From an uncultured Pseudomonadales bacterium (GTDB lineage Bacteria; Pseudomonadota; Gammaproteobacteria; Pseudomonadales; UBA7434), in the NCBI GenBank assembly GCA_943788835.1, contig CALSRU010000002.1:55447-119446 (forward strand): DNA of 64,000 nt, given 5' to 3'. The stretch's first letter is position 1, and each line of letters begins with the position of its first letter. A program made the position numbers and the translations under genes. This document shows, piece by piece, positions 51,324 to 60,803 of this stretch. Under the pieces are notes generated by a model. It was not told the DNA's origin. It ran no database searches and saw only the letters and a program-made list of their open reading frames with translations.

Positions 51324-52654
51324 TAAATAAGGTCGAGCTCTCGCATCACCTTCGCTAATGCCTCCACCGCCTGCTCTATTTGCGTGGCATTGTGTGAAGA
51401 GCAAATAAAGAAACGCAGGCGGGCTAAGCGCTCTTCAACCGCCGGATGAATAATTGGCTGTACGTTGACACCCGCTTCACTCAAAAGATGAGCCGCTTTA
51501 ACTGCACTAATCGAATCGCCCATCATTACCGGTATCACTGCAAGCTGCCTATTGAGCCCCGTATCAATGCCCTGCTTTTTGGCCAACGACTCAAATAAGC
51601 GTGCGTTGGACTTAAGCTTGGCCACCCTCTCTGGCTCTTGATGCAAAATGTCAATCGCCGTAAGTGCAGCGGCGGCCATCATCGGCGCAACGCCCACACT
51701 ATACACAAACCCTGGCACCAGATTTTTCACCATATCGACTAGCGCAGAACTACCGGCAATATAACCACCGGTACTGGCAAAAGATTTACTCAGCGTGCCC
51801 ATCCATATATCGACATCGCGCGCATCAATATTAAAATGTTCTGCAATCCCTCGTCCCGTCTCGCCCATCACCCCCACAGAGTGCGCCTCATCAACCATCA
51901 ATAACGCATCGTGCTGGTCTTTAAGTGCAATCAACCGCGGTAAATCGGGGTAGTCGCCGTCCATACTGTAAAGGCCTTCCACCACAACCAAAGTGCGTCG
52001 ATATTTATGGCGACTATCAACTAATATTTTTTCAAGCGCTTGAATATCATTGTGAGGGAACGTCGCGCGCCGCGCACCAGAGAGCTGCACGCCCTCCAGT
52101 ATGCTATTGTGGACTAACGCATCATGCACAATAAGATCGGCGCTATTAAACAAACAGCCAATGGTACTTACGTTGGTGGCGTGACCACTCACAAAAATAG
52201 CCGCATCATCAACCCCATGAAGCTCAGCCAGCCTACTCTCTAACTGGCCCTGTATAGGGCGTTCACCTGACACCAAACGACTTGCCGAACTCGATACACC
52301 GTAAGTGTCTAGGGCTGACTTTACTGCAGAGTTTTGCCTAGGGTCTCCATTAATGCCTAAGTAGTCGTAACTCGAAAAATTTAACATTTCCCGCCCGGCA
52401 ATCATCGATGTATCTTGCGACAAACCTTCATGCACTTTAAAAAATGGACTCTCAATACGCATTTTTTCTGCCGCAAAACGGTGTAATTGAATATCTTTAT
52501 ACTCAGAAAACGCCTCAAAAGAAGTTGTGCTGCCCAGGGTAAGGAGCGAATCGACTACAGCATCGGCATCGTTAGTCTGTGATGAATCATCGCTCAACGC
52601 TCGGCTGAGCTTACGACGCTTCACATCTTGGATGATTTTATTTTTTAGGCTCAT
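51323..52654 (-). CDS. Alpha-oxoamine synthase (AONS/serine palmitoyltransferase-like, RkpG/WcbT type)
   Basis: This 443-aa protein is a PLP enzyme of the alpha-oxoamine synthase family. H158 (SGHATN) stacks on the cofactor, D255 and H258 are in DEAHSVG, and K290 in GTLSKSFASTGGY is the Schiff-base lysine. Family members condense an acyl thioester with an amino acid and release CO2, giving an alpha-amino ketone. Compared with BioF it has about 60 extra N-terminal residues, as do the RkpG/WcbT-type proteins. It lies 36 bases after the polyketide synthase, which has no thioesterase, so it is the obvious chain-release enzyme. The amino acid used (Ala, Gly or Ser) cannot be read. Confidence 0.9.
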   Translation of the reverse strand: MSLKNKIIQDVKRRKLSRALSDDSSQTNDADAVVDSLLTLGSTTSFEAFSEYKDIQLHRFAAEKMRIESPFFKVHEGLSQDTSMIAGREMLNFSSYDYLGINGDPRQNSAVKSALDTYGVSSSASRLVSGERPIQGQLESRLAELHGVDDAAIFVSGHATNVSTIGCLFNSADLIVHDALVHNSILEGVQLSGARRATFPHNDIQALEKILVDSRHKYRRTLVVVEGLYSMDGDYPDLPRLIALKDQHDALLMVDEAHSVGVMGETGRGIAEHFNIDARDVDIWMGTLSKSFASTGGYIAGSSALVDMVKNLVPGFVYSVGVAPMMAAAALTAIDILHQEPERVAKLKSNARLFESLAKKQGIDTGLNRQLAVIPVMMGDSISAVKAAHLLSEAGVNVQPIIHPAVEERLARLRFFICSSHNATQIEQAVEALAKVMRELDLI

Positions 52655-52690
52655 TACATACCGTCTTGTTGTGGAACCATTAACTAGCGG

Positions 52691-55600
52691 TTACTCTTTC
52701 GCTTGACCGCCATGATCAACTTTTTTGTCAGGCGACGCCAGCGCAGAACTTACTTGCTCTACATCACTTTTGTCGGTGTCCGCATGCCTATCCGCCAACG
52801 AGTCGATTCGAAGCAGATCCATATCTTCATCATCGCTTTCAATGCCCTGTTCACCAGCCGCATCTAAACTTAAAGCGCGCAAGACTCTATCGGCCACGCG
52901 TGGCAGTGTGGGCGATTCAACTAAAGCCATAGGAGGAATGTCTACACTAAATTTTTGCTGGATAATGCCTACCAATTCAACTCCCATTAAGGAGTCCATA
53001 CCCTGCTCAAAAAGCGATTGCTCAAGATCAATTTCTCCGTCGGCCATACACAGAATTTTTTCAACCTGCGCAGCCAATAACGTTACTACTTTGGCATGTC
53101 GTGCGGCGGGTTCCAACTCAGCCAGCAGCGCTGACAAGTCGACAAGCTCGGTATCGCCCGTAGCCATATCTGCGCAACCATCCAACCATCTATATTTTGG
53201 CTGTGCTGCCGTCGGCAACCTTCGTCGCACCTCGGCCCAATTGAGGTAAAGAAAGGAGCCGGTACGAGTAATGCTATCGACACCCGTCGACGAGCCAATA
53301 GCCGCATTGCGAGCGCTCATAATTTGACGCTCTAATTCTTTTAAAACCTGCGACGAGGTTATGCCTTTTGCACCGAATTTTTGGATTAAATTTTCTTTAG
53401 CACGACTGTTGCGAGCCACATAACCCACATCATCAACAGCACCCCAGGCCACACAAATAGCCGGCAAACCCTGTGACAAACGATAATCGGCAAGCCCTTC
53501 AAGATAGCTATTAGCCGCCACATAGGCCGATTGGCCGGGGCTACCTAAACTCGTAGTAGCAGAGGACAGCAGCACAAAGAAGTCTAACGACATAGCTTGC
53601 GTGAGCTCATGCAACGCCAAAGCGCCACGCACTTTAGGCTGCATCACTCTATCCAGCTGCTCGTCACTGGCATTCACCACCAAAGCATCATCAATCACCG
53701 CGGCCGCATGAACAACGCCTTTAATAGGCGGACAATCAACAACCAGCTCCTTTAACTGCTCGGAGCTATTCGGGAGCGCCAAGTCTAAGATGTAATCATA
53801 AATTTTAACGCCATCGAGCTGCCATGCATCAAAATTCGAGTCCGCACTATCAAAATCCGAACCTTGGCGACTCACCACGCCAATATGCCGCGCGCCTTTT
53901 TCAATCAACCAATGAACGACAGATAAACCCAAACCTCGAGAGCCACCTGTGACAAGATAGGTAGCCTGCTCATCAAGCTCTAACGCTTGCGCACTTGCAG
54001 TAGGTGTTAGTGCGCTGTCGACAGGCAAAGCATCGAGTTCCAGTACAATTTTTCCTAATTGGCGGGACTGCTGCATATAGCGAAATGCATCGACAGCGGC
54101 AGCCGCAGGAAAGACATGATATTTTAATGGATAAAGTTCACCTGCATTAAACAGCTGCATCATCTCTTGCAGTAGCACCCCGACCAGCTTCGGCTTAGCA
54201 TTAAGAAGTTGGTCGGCATCAACGCCAAAATAACTAATATTATTTCTAAACGGCTTTAAGCCCAGCGACGAATCAGCATAAAAATCTCTTTTGCCCAGCT
54301 CAATAAACCGGCCGAAAGGCTTCAAAATACTCAGGTTTTTTGCAATGGCATCACCGGCGAGTGAATTCAATACAACATCCACCCCCTCCCCACCGGTTGC
54401 CGTAAGAATTTGATCGGCAAAGCTGAGAGTGCGCGAATCAAAAATTGCCTCTACACCCAACATTGCCAGGTAACTGCGCTTTTCAACGCTGCCCGCCGTT
54501 GCATAAACCGTAGCGCCACAATGCTTAGCAATTTGAATAGCCGCTAAACCTACCGCGCCTGCAGCCCCGTGGATCAGTACACGCTCGCCCGGCTGAAGCC
54601 TAGCGAGATGCTCCAATGCATAGTAAGCGGTAAAAAAAGCAGTCGGCACTGTTGCCGCCTCGGCAAAGCTCCAAGCGCTAGGCATTTTAAGCGCCGCTGA
54701 CTCTCGCGTAACCAAATGACTCGCAAAACAATTGGGCGCGAAGCCAAAAACCCTGTCACCCAGCTTAAGCTCCCCGACCGCCGAGCCCAACTCAACAACT
54801 TCGCCGGAGAACTCCATGCCAAGCGTTGCACCGGCATAACCGTTTTCAAGCGCCTCCTCGGGCAACAGACCCATGGCAAACATGACGTCTCTGAAATTCA
54901 AACCGGCACAGTGAGACTTAACTCGAACTTCATCAGCCGCGAGGCCCAGCGACTCTTCCTGCTTCCAAGTAATATTGGCTAGCTGCCCCGGCTCATCAAT
55001 ACCGAGGGTAATAGTGGGTTCAATGGTGCACTCAGCATCAGTATCGGGATCAGTAGCATTGCCAAGATACTGCTTGGTTGCGCGGGAGGGTTCAGTGAGA
55101 TTGCCCGCTGCATTGCCCATGAACGTTCTGTCGGTGACATCAAGCCAACGATTAACATAGCGACTATTGTCGCGCAGCAGCACTTCTGTCTCTTCAGTGG
55201 CACCATGAATCTCTGCGCACAAGCCTTGATTAAAATAAGTAGGGCTTGCTAATTCAATATCAATAAGGCGCAGTGAAATCCAAGAGTATTCGTTCATTAA
55301 TGTGCGCACAAAACCCCACACAGCACGCTCACTGGGATTAACCTCAACCGCTGACGCTTCGGGCAATACGAAACTGCTAGCCGTTAAAACCGTTACCGCT
55401 GGGCAAGCCTCGGGGGCAAGGCTTGATAAATGCTGAAAAAAAGCTTGCAGCTGATGACAGCGCTGATTAGTTGCAGCTGGCGAATCTAACGAAGCATTAA
55501 AAGGCGCTACCGTTGCATCGATGATTCGGCTTGGTGCACTGGGTAATGCATCCAACAACTGATCCCAATGGGCAGCACTTGAAAATTTTAACTGGCCCGC

Positions 55601-58600
55601 AAAGCCGTCGACTGAGCTTGGACTCAGCGCGAAGGTATTAGCGCTATGAACCAAGGCCAGCCGTATATCGTGCTTTTGACAATAGGCTATGAGCTCATTG
55701 CTTGCTGCAGCAGCGCTTTGGGCAGTAGCATTGTCGGCCAACATGACCACCCATAATTCTTGAGCCGCAGGGGCGCTCAGCTCGCTGGCTGGCGCATTAT
55801 TAAATTGATCACTGCGCCCATCGCTTGACGCAGACAAGCCAGAGTTAATCTGACTGTCTGACTGTTTGCCTGCCTGAGATTCTGACTGCGCTTGCGCAAC
55901 CAAAACAAAATCTGAATCGGCACAAACGGACTCGGGCAGCACTAACGGCGCCACTTCAAGACCCTTACTAATCAGCAACTCGACACAGGTTTCTTGACTA
56001 ATAAGATTGCCAATACCTAGGTCTTGATTGGCTTGCCACCAATGAGTATCTAAACCTAGCAAGACATCATCTAATCGGTTATTCGCGCGATCAGCCAGAA
56101 TCAACACACCACCGGGTTTCAAACAGCCAACCACAACATCAACGACTTGCTCAACGACCTCTGCACTGCCTCGGAGGTGACCCAGCACTATAATGTCGTA
56201 GCCATGACCTTGGCCTGGCAATACAGCGAACAAATCATCCGGAGCCATCTGCGCAAAATCTTCAACATATTGCACGCCAACATTATGTAAACCACCTAAC
56301 TCTGCATTAGCCTGGCTAAACCCAGAGGAAGAACTGGTAAACAAGGCGTAGTTATCCTCGGCCAGTAGCTGAGTGGCAACACCGCTCGCAAGACCGGTAA
56401 AGGCCGCATTGACTTCTAAGATATTAACGGCCGAAACAGTGGCACGGCTAGCTAACCAAGACTCAATCGTTTCAGCCACCAGCCAATTACCTGTAGCGAA
56501 AGCATGGCCCTGGCGGTAAAGATTTTCGACATAAACGCGATGGCTTTTCTCTTGAGTAAAGTCGGTGATTTTGTCGGCATTGAGTACACCATCGACGTGA
56601 TTTATGCCCGTGACATGCCGACCACTTTTGCCTGTAAAAAGCTGCATAAGCGCTTGCACCGAAGTCGCTAAGAGCAACAACTCATCACCATGACCACTCA
56701 GCTCATTCAACAACGGCCAAATATCATCAACCGTTTCGTCCATAGCGCCAACAAACGCGTATTCGCCTGCATCCTGCTTCTCTAAAAAACCCTCTTGAAC
56801 ACCGACTTGCAGCATCCAGCTAAAAAAGTTTTTTTCTAAAATCGACGTTTTACCACGGGCAGCTAAATCGATTGGCGAAACATTTTTTCCATCAAGGCTT
56901 ATTGCTCGAAGTAATTCTATCGAGAGGCTGGCCAATAAAGCGTCGACCAACGGCACAAATTCGGCATAGTGTTGCTCGATGCTGTTGGGATTTTTTCGCC
57001 CAAAGCATTGAGCATCTTCAACGCGCGATGCAAGCCCTCGCTGATAGTCAGCAAACCACTGAGAAAAATTGGCAAAAAATGACTGCGCAGCCTTAGATTT
57101 TTCGTTAGACAAAAATGTCTGCCACTGATAACGACCTACCGGCTTATCAGCCATTTCCAGGCGCATGGGCTTAAATCGACAGCCTTTCGCCGATAAAACC
57201 AACCGACCTGATTGGTCAACCATCACAATGTCAATGCACAGCTGGCGGCGATTAACCGAACGCAACGTAATACTGGCAAGTACATCGTCGGTAGAACCCA
57301 ACCAACGCAATTGATCAATTTGCGCCGGCAAGTAAGCCAGGTCGGCATAATGCTCAGGCACCAACAGCGCGGCAAGCTGAAAACAACCATCGAGCACAGC
57401 CGGATGGGCGTAATGCCCTGTATTACATTGCGCAGCCTGCAAACTTAATTTAGCGACAACCGAGCTTTGATTTAAAGCAGCCTCTTGCACGACCTGAAAC
57501 GTGTCGCCGTACTGCAAGCCGCGAGCTGCCAACTCTGGATAAAATTGATCAATGGCAATGGACTGTGCCTGCTCTAGCAACTGGCCAATAGCAGCAGTGT
57601 CCGCCATCACCTCATTGGCGCCGGCCTCAGCTATCTTGCCGCGACAATGTAGCGTCCATCCATCTTGATTCGTCCGCGGGCGGCTACTCACAGAAAAAAT
57701 ATTGCGCTCAACATTAAGTGTGCAGCGCAGCAACTTATGATCATCCGCATCGATGACGAGTGGCGCCACAATTATCATGTCCGTGAGGTCAAAGTCGCTA
57801 AACCCATACCAATCGGCGGCCATGGCTAAAGCCAGCTCTACATAAGCCGAGCCCGGCACAACGGTGCTGCCGCCCACCACATGATCTTGCAAATAAACAG
57901 GATCACTGGCATTTAAATTAATGTCCCAAATCGGCAGGGCAGATTGCAGCCGGTAGCCCAATAATGGATGTGCGCGCTTGCGATCGACCAAACAGTCAAT
58001 ATCGACGCCCGACTCCACCCAATAACGCTGTCGCTGCCAGGGATACGCCGGCACGTCTACCCATTGACCTGCAGCAGGAAAACAATGCGTCCAATCGATT
58101 GCATGCCCTGCCAAAAAAGCCTTGTAAAGAACAGCATCGCGCTCTAAGTATTGCGAGCCAGTGCGCGTCATTGATGCAATCACAACGCCTTTATTACGCG
58201 AACCCCTAAGCTGATCTTGAATGGCTGCGCGCAGCACCGGGTGCGGGCCCACTTCAACAAAAATTCTCGCGCCCAAATCAATCGCTTTATTGACACCGCC
58301 TCTAAACATTACGCAATCGCGAATATTACGCCACCAGTAATTGGCATCTAGCCATTCACCGGCCGACTTATCAGCTGCCGTCGTGCCAATGAACCGAGCG
58401 CTTTTAACTGGCTTAATGTGTTTGAGTGCATCGAGTATGGACGATTTGATCGGATCCATGTAACGGCTGTGAAAGGCATAATCAAGGTCTAACAGCTTGA
58501 AGCGAATGGCCTGCGTTTCACAATAGGACTCAATAACTTTGAGCTTGGCGAGTGAGCCCGATAACGTAACAGAGTGGTTAGAATTGTCACAGGCAATTTC

Positions 58601-60664
58601 AACATCACCTTGAATAGCTAACTCTTCAAGCAACGCCTGCGCTTTCTGTAGATCTATTGCCACAGCGGCCATACGGCCAGTGCCGCGGGTCAGTGCCTGG
58701 CTGGCACTGCGCACGGCGACCACTTGCATAGCATCATCTAAAGTTAACGCACCCGACGCCCAAGCAGCAGCAATTTCGCCTACGCTATGCCCTAGCACAT
58801 AGTCAGGCACCAGCCCACGCGCAGCAAACCATTGTGTGAGCGCAACTTGCGTAGCAAACAACAATGGCTGAGCATACTCGGTTAGCCGCATAGGCGAGTG
58901 GTCTACATCGCGCAGCAACTCATCTTTAATTGAAAACTGAATGTACTGGGAAAAACCTGTATCAACTTGTTCGATTAAGGCAACAAATTCTGGATCTTGC
59001 TCTAGTAACTCGCAGGCCATGCCCTGCCACTGGCTACCATTACCGCTATACACAAATGCCAATGGTTTATCGCCAGCAATAAAGCGACCCGTATGGGCTT
59101 GCTCCGCGGCGTCATCTACTACAAAACTATCTAACGCTCGCGCTATGCTATCATGCGAGTCGCCGGTGAACACCACACCCTCGGCCAGTCGACTTTGCCT
59201 GGTGAAGCTATGCAAAGCAATATCGTAGTAACTAGCACGACCACTGCCAAGTAGCTGCCCATATTTGGCCGCCAGAGTCCGCAATGCAGTGGCATTATTG
59301 GCCGCTAAGTAAAGGGGCGGCACACCTGCAGCGGTTTGAGGCAACCGCTCGGTTTGGTTGGACTCAGTCACGTACTCTTCTAACACCGCATGCGCGTTAG
59401 CACCACCAAAACCAAATGAATTAACCCCCATACGCAGCGGCCTATCGATACCACTTAAATCGAGCATCTGCTGATTAACACGAAGATTCAAATCATAAAA
59501 ATCAATATTCTCACCAGCGCCATCGGTATTGGCGGTAGGCGGCACGGTGCGATACTTCAAGCAGTGCACCAGCTTAATAAGCCCAGCAATACCCGATGCG
59601 GTTTCCAAATGCCCTAAATTACCCTTAATAGAACCGATGGGAAGCACACGGTTATGCGAACGCCGCTGACCCAATTGCTCGCCTAACGCTGCGGCCTCAA
59701 TAGGGTCACCCACCTGCGTACCGGTGCCGTGCGCCTCGATGTAATCAACCGTGTTGATGTCGACCTTGCCGTCACTATATAGCGATGCCAGTAACTCGCT
59801 CTGCCCAGCTTTAGATGGCAGGCTAATACCATTGGTTTTACCATCGCTATTGATAGCCGAATCAGTGATGACCGCATGAATGCGATCGCCATCACGAATG
59901 GCATCCTCAAGGCGCTTTAATAAAACAATGCCTGCGCCCTCCGAACGAACGTAACCATCGGCCTGACTAGAAAAAGGCTTGCAACGCCCAGTGGGCGAAA
60001 GCATCGATGCCTTTGAAAAACCAACAAAAGGCGCTGGGTGCAGTAATAAATTAACCCCGCCAGCCAGCGCGGCGCTGGCCTCGCCCTGCCACAAACTCTT
60101 ACATGCTTCATGCACGGCCACCAGCGATGAGGAACAAGCCGTATCAACTGAGACGCTGGGGCCATGAAAATCATAAAAGTAGGAAATACGATTGGAAGCG
60201 ATACTACCGGTGTTGCCAGTCATGGTGTAAGTGTCAGCCGATGCTAGGTCTTCGAGGTGACGGTTGACATAGTCGTTGCTGGCAACGCCCATAAAGACCG
60301 CGCATTGAGTGCCGCGCAATTTTTCTACCGGCTGACCGCCGTCTTGCAGTGCACCCCAAGATAGCTCCAGCAACAGGCGCTGCTGAGGATCCATCTGCTC
60401 AGCTTCGCGGGGTGAAATACCAAAAAATGCGGCGTCAAAGGTATCGACGTTGTCTATCTGCCCGGCCTGAAAGATGTAACTGGTACCCGGCGAAGCTTTA
60501 TCGGAGTGTTCAAAAAGCGAGCTATCCCAGCGACTAGCCGAGATTTGAGAGACATTATCATGCTCTTGAGAAAGTGCCTCCCACAGCTTGGCCGAAGTAT
60601 CTATGCCACCGGGAAAACGAAAAGACATACCGACAATGGCGATTTTTGTTTTAGTGCCTACCAA
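52691..60664 (-). CDS. Highly reducing type I polyketide synthase (RkpA/WcbR type)
   Basis: The start is TTG 60664, supported by AGGAGAGG six bases upstream. The protein is 2657 aa. Domains are: ketosynthase 5-430 with C177 (DTACSSS), H312 (EAHGTGT) and H352; acyltransferase 530-830 with S627 (GHSVGE) and YAFHS near 729, as in malonyl-specific enzymes; dehydratase 895-1170 with H928 and D1092; a methyltransferase-like region 1370-1600 whose binding loop reads LEVNAAFTG instead of the usual glycine-rich form, probably inactive; enoylreductase 1885-2210 with HGAAGAVGLAA; ketoreductase 2235-2420 with TGGSRGLG, S2368 and Y2381; and carrier protein with S2558 (GMDSLM). No thioesterase is present. 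It would build a fully reduced, fatty-acid-like chain by repeated use. Confidence 0.95.
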   Translation of the reverse strand: MVGTKTKIAIVGMSFRFPGGIDTSAKLWEALSQEHDNVSQISASRWDSSLFEHSDKASPGTSYIFQAGQIDNVDTFDAAFFGISPREAEQMDPQQRLLLELSWGALQDGGQPVEKLRGTQCAVFMGVASNDYVNRHLEDLASADTYTMTGNTGSIASNRISYFYDFHGPSVSVDTACSSSLVAVHEACKSLWQGEASAALAGGVNLLLHPAPFVGFSKASMLSPTGRCKPFSSQADGYVRSEGAGIVLLKRLEDAIRDGDRIHAVITDSAINSDGKTNGISLPSKAGQSELLASLYSDGKVDINTVDYIEAHGTGTQVGDPIEAAALGEQLGQRRSHNRVLPIGSIKGNLGHLETASGIAGLIKLVHCLKYRTVPPTANTDGAGENIDFYDLNLRVNQQMLDLSGIDRPLRMGVNSFGFGGANAHAVLEEYVTESNQTERLPQTAAGVPPLYLAANNATALRTLAAKYGQLLGSGRASYYDIALHSFTRQSRLAEGVVFTGDSHDSIARALDSFVVDDAAEQAHTGRFIAGDKPLAFVYSGNGSQWQGMACELLEQDPEFVALIEQVDTGFSQYIQFSIKDELLRDVDHSPMRLTEYAQPLLFATQVALTQWFAARGLVPDYVLGHSVGEIAAAWASGALTLDDAMQVVAVRSASQALTRGTGRMAAVAIDLQKAQALLEELAIQGDVEIACDNSNHSVTLSGSLAKLKVIESYCETQAIRFKLLDLDYAFHSRYMDPIKSSILDALKHIKPVKSARFIGTTAADKSAGEWLDANYWWRNIRDCVMFRGGVNKAIDLGARIFVEVGPHPVLRAAIQDQLRGSRNKGVVIASMTRTGSQYLERDAVLYKAFLAGHAIDWTHCFPAAGQWVDVPAYPWQRQRYWVESGVDIDCLVDRKRAHPLLGYRLQSALPIWDINLNASDPVYLQDHVVGGSTVVPGSAYVELALAMAADWYGFSDFDLTDMIIVAPLVIDADDHKLLRCTLNVERNIFSVSSRPRTNQDGWTLHCRGKIAEAGANEVMADTAAIGQLLEQAQSIAIDQFYPELAARGLQYGDTFQVVQEAALNQSSVVAKLSLQAAQCNTGHYAHPAVLDGCFQLAALLVPEHYADLAYLPAQIDQLRWLGSTDDVLASITLRSVNRRQLCIDIVMVDQSGRLVLSAKGCRFKPMRLEMADKPVGRYQWQTFLSNEKSKAAQSFFANFSQWFADYQRGLASRVEDAQCFGRKNPNSIEQHYAEFVPLVDALLASLSIELLRAISLDGKNVSPIDLAARGKTSILEKNFFSWMLQVGVQEGFLEKQDAGEYAFVGAMDETVDDIWPLLNELSGHGDELLLLATSVQALMQLFTGKSGRHVTGINHVDGVLNADKITDFTQEKSHRVYVENLYRQGHAFATGNWLVAETIESWLASRATVSAVNILEVNAAFTGLASGVATQLLAEDNYALFTSSSSGFSQANAELGGLHNVGVQYVEDFAQMAPDDLFAVLPGQGHGYDIIVLGHLRGSAEVVEQVVDVVVGCLKPGGVLILADRANNRLDDVLLGLDTHWWQANQDLGIGNLISQETCVELLISKGLEVAPLVLPESVCADSDFVLVAQAQSESQAGKQSDSQINSGLSASSDGRSDQFNNAPASELSAPAAQELWVVMLADNATAQSAAAASNELIAYCQKHDIRLALVHSANTFALSPSSVDGFAGQLKFSSAAHWDQLLDALPSAPSRIIDATVAPFNASLDSPAATNQRCHQLQAFFQHLSSLAPEACPAVTVLTASSFVLPEASAVEVNPSERAVWGFVRTLMNEYSWISLRLIDIELASPTYFNQGLCAEIHGATEETEVLLRDNSRYVNRWLDVTDRTFMGNAAGNLTEPSRATKQYLGNATDPDTDAECTIEPTITLGIDEPGQLANITWKQEESLGLAADEVRVKSHCAGLNFRDVMFAMGLLPEEALENGYAGATLGMEFSGEVVELGSAVGELKLGDRVFGFAPNCFASHLVTRESAALKMPSAWSFAEAATVPTAFFTAYYALEHLARLQPGERVLIHGAAGAVGLAAIQIAKHCGATVYATAGSVEKRSYLAMLGVEAIFDSRTLSFADQILTATGGEGVDVVLNSLAGDAIAKNLSILKPFGRFIELGKRDFYADSSLGLKPFRNNISYFGVDADQLLNAKPKLVGVLLQEMMQLFNAGELYPLKYHVFPAAAAVDAFRYMQQSRQLGKIVLELDALPVDSALTPTASAQALELDEQATYLVTGGSRGLGLSVVHWLIEKGARHIGVVSRQGSDFDSADSNFDAWQLDGVKIYDYILDLALPNSSEQLKELVVDCPPIKGVVHAAAVIDDALVVNASDEQLDRVMQPKVRGALALHELTQAMSLDFFVLLSSATTSLGSPGQSAYVAANSYLEGLADYRLSQGLPAICVAWGAVDDVGYVARNSRAKENLIQKFGAKGITSSQVLKELERQIMSARNAAIGSSTGVDSITRTGSFLYLNWAEVRRRLPTAAQPKYRWLDGCADMATGDTELVDLSALLAELEPAARHAKVVTLLAAQVEKILCMADGEIDLEQSLFEQGMDSLMGVELVGIIQQKFSVDIPPMALVESPTLPRVADRVLRALSLDAAGEQGIESDDEDMDLLRIDSLADRHADTDKSDVEQVSSALASPDKKVDHGGQAKE

Positions 60665-60803
60665 CGCTGCCTCTCCTGCATCCCAATCAACTAACCTTAG
60701 CGTGTCGCCCTGCTATACTTTTTTACAGTCGACAGTTTTTGCTGCGGCCTTAGCCGCGCCATTCTACAATAAAACCTCTTTGATTCTGAGACAAAAATAC
60801 ACC

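Noticed and set aside
51324..51404. Upstream start of the formyltransferase inside the oxoamine synthase gene
   Set aside because: The TAATG overlap at 51323 gives a start directly before the first beta strand, and the extra residues are Gly/Ala-rich shadow sequence.
60588..60803. Longer N-terminus for the beta-barrel protein from ATG 60588
   Set aside because: It would overlap the synthase start on the other strand and would put 72 residues before a clear signal sequence.
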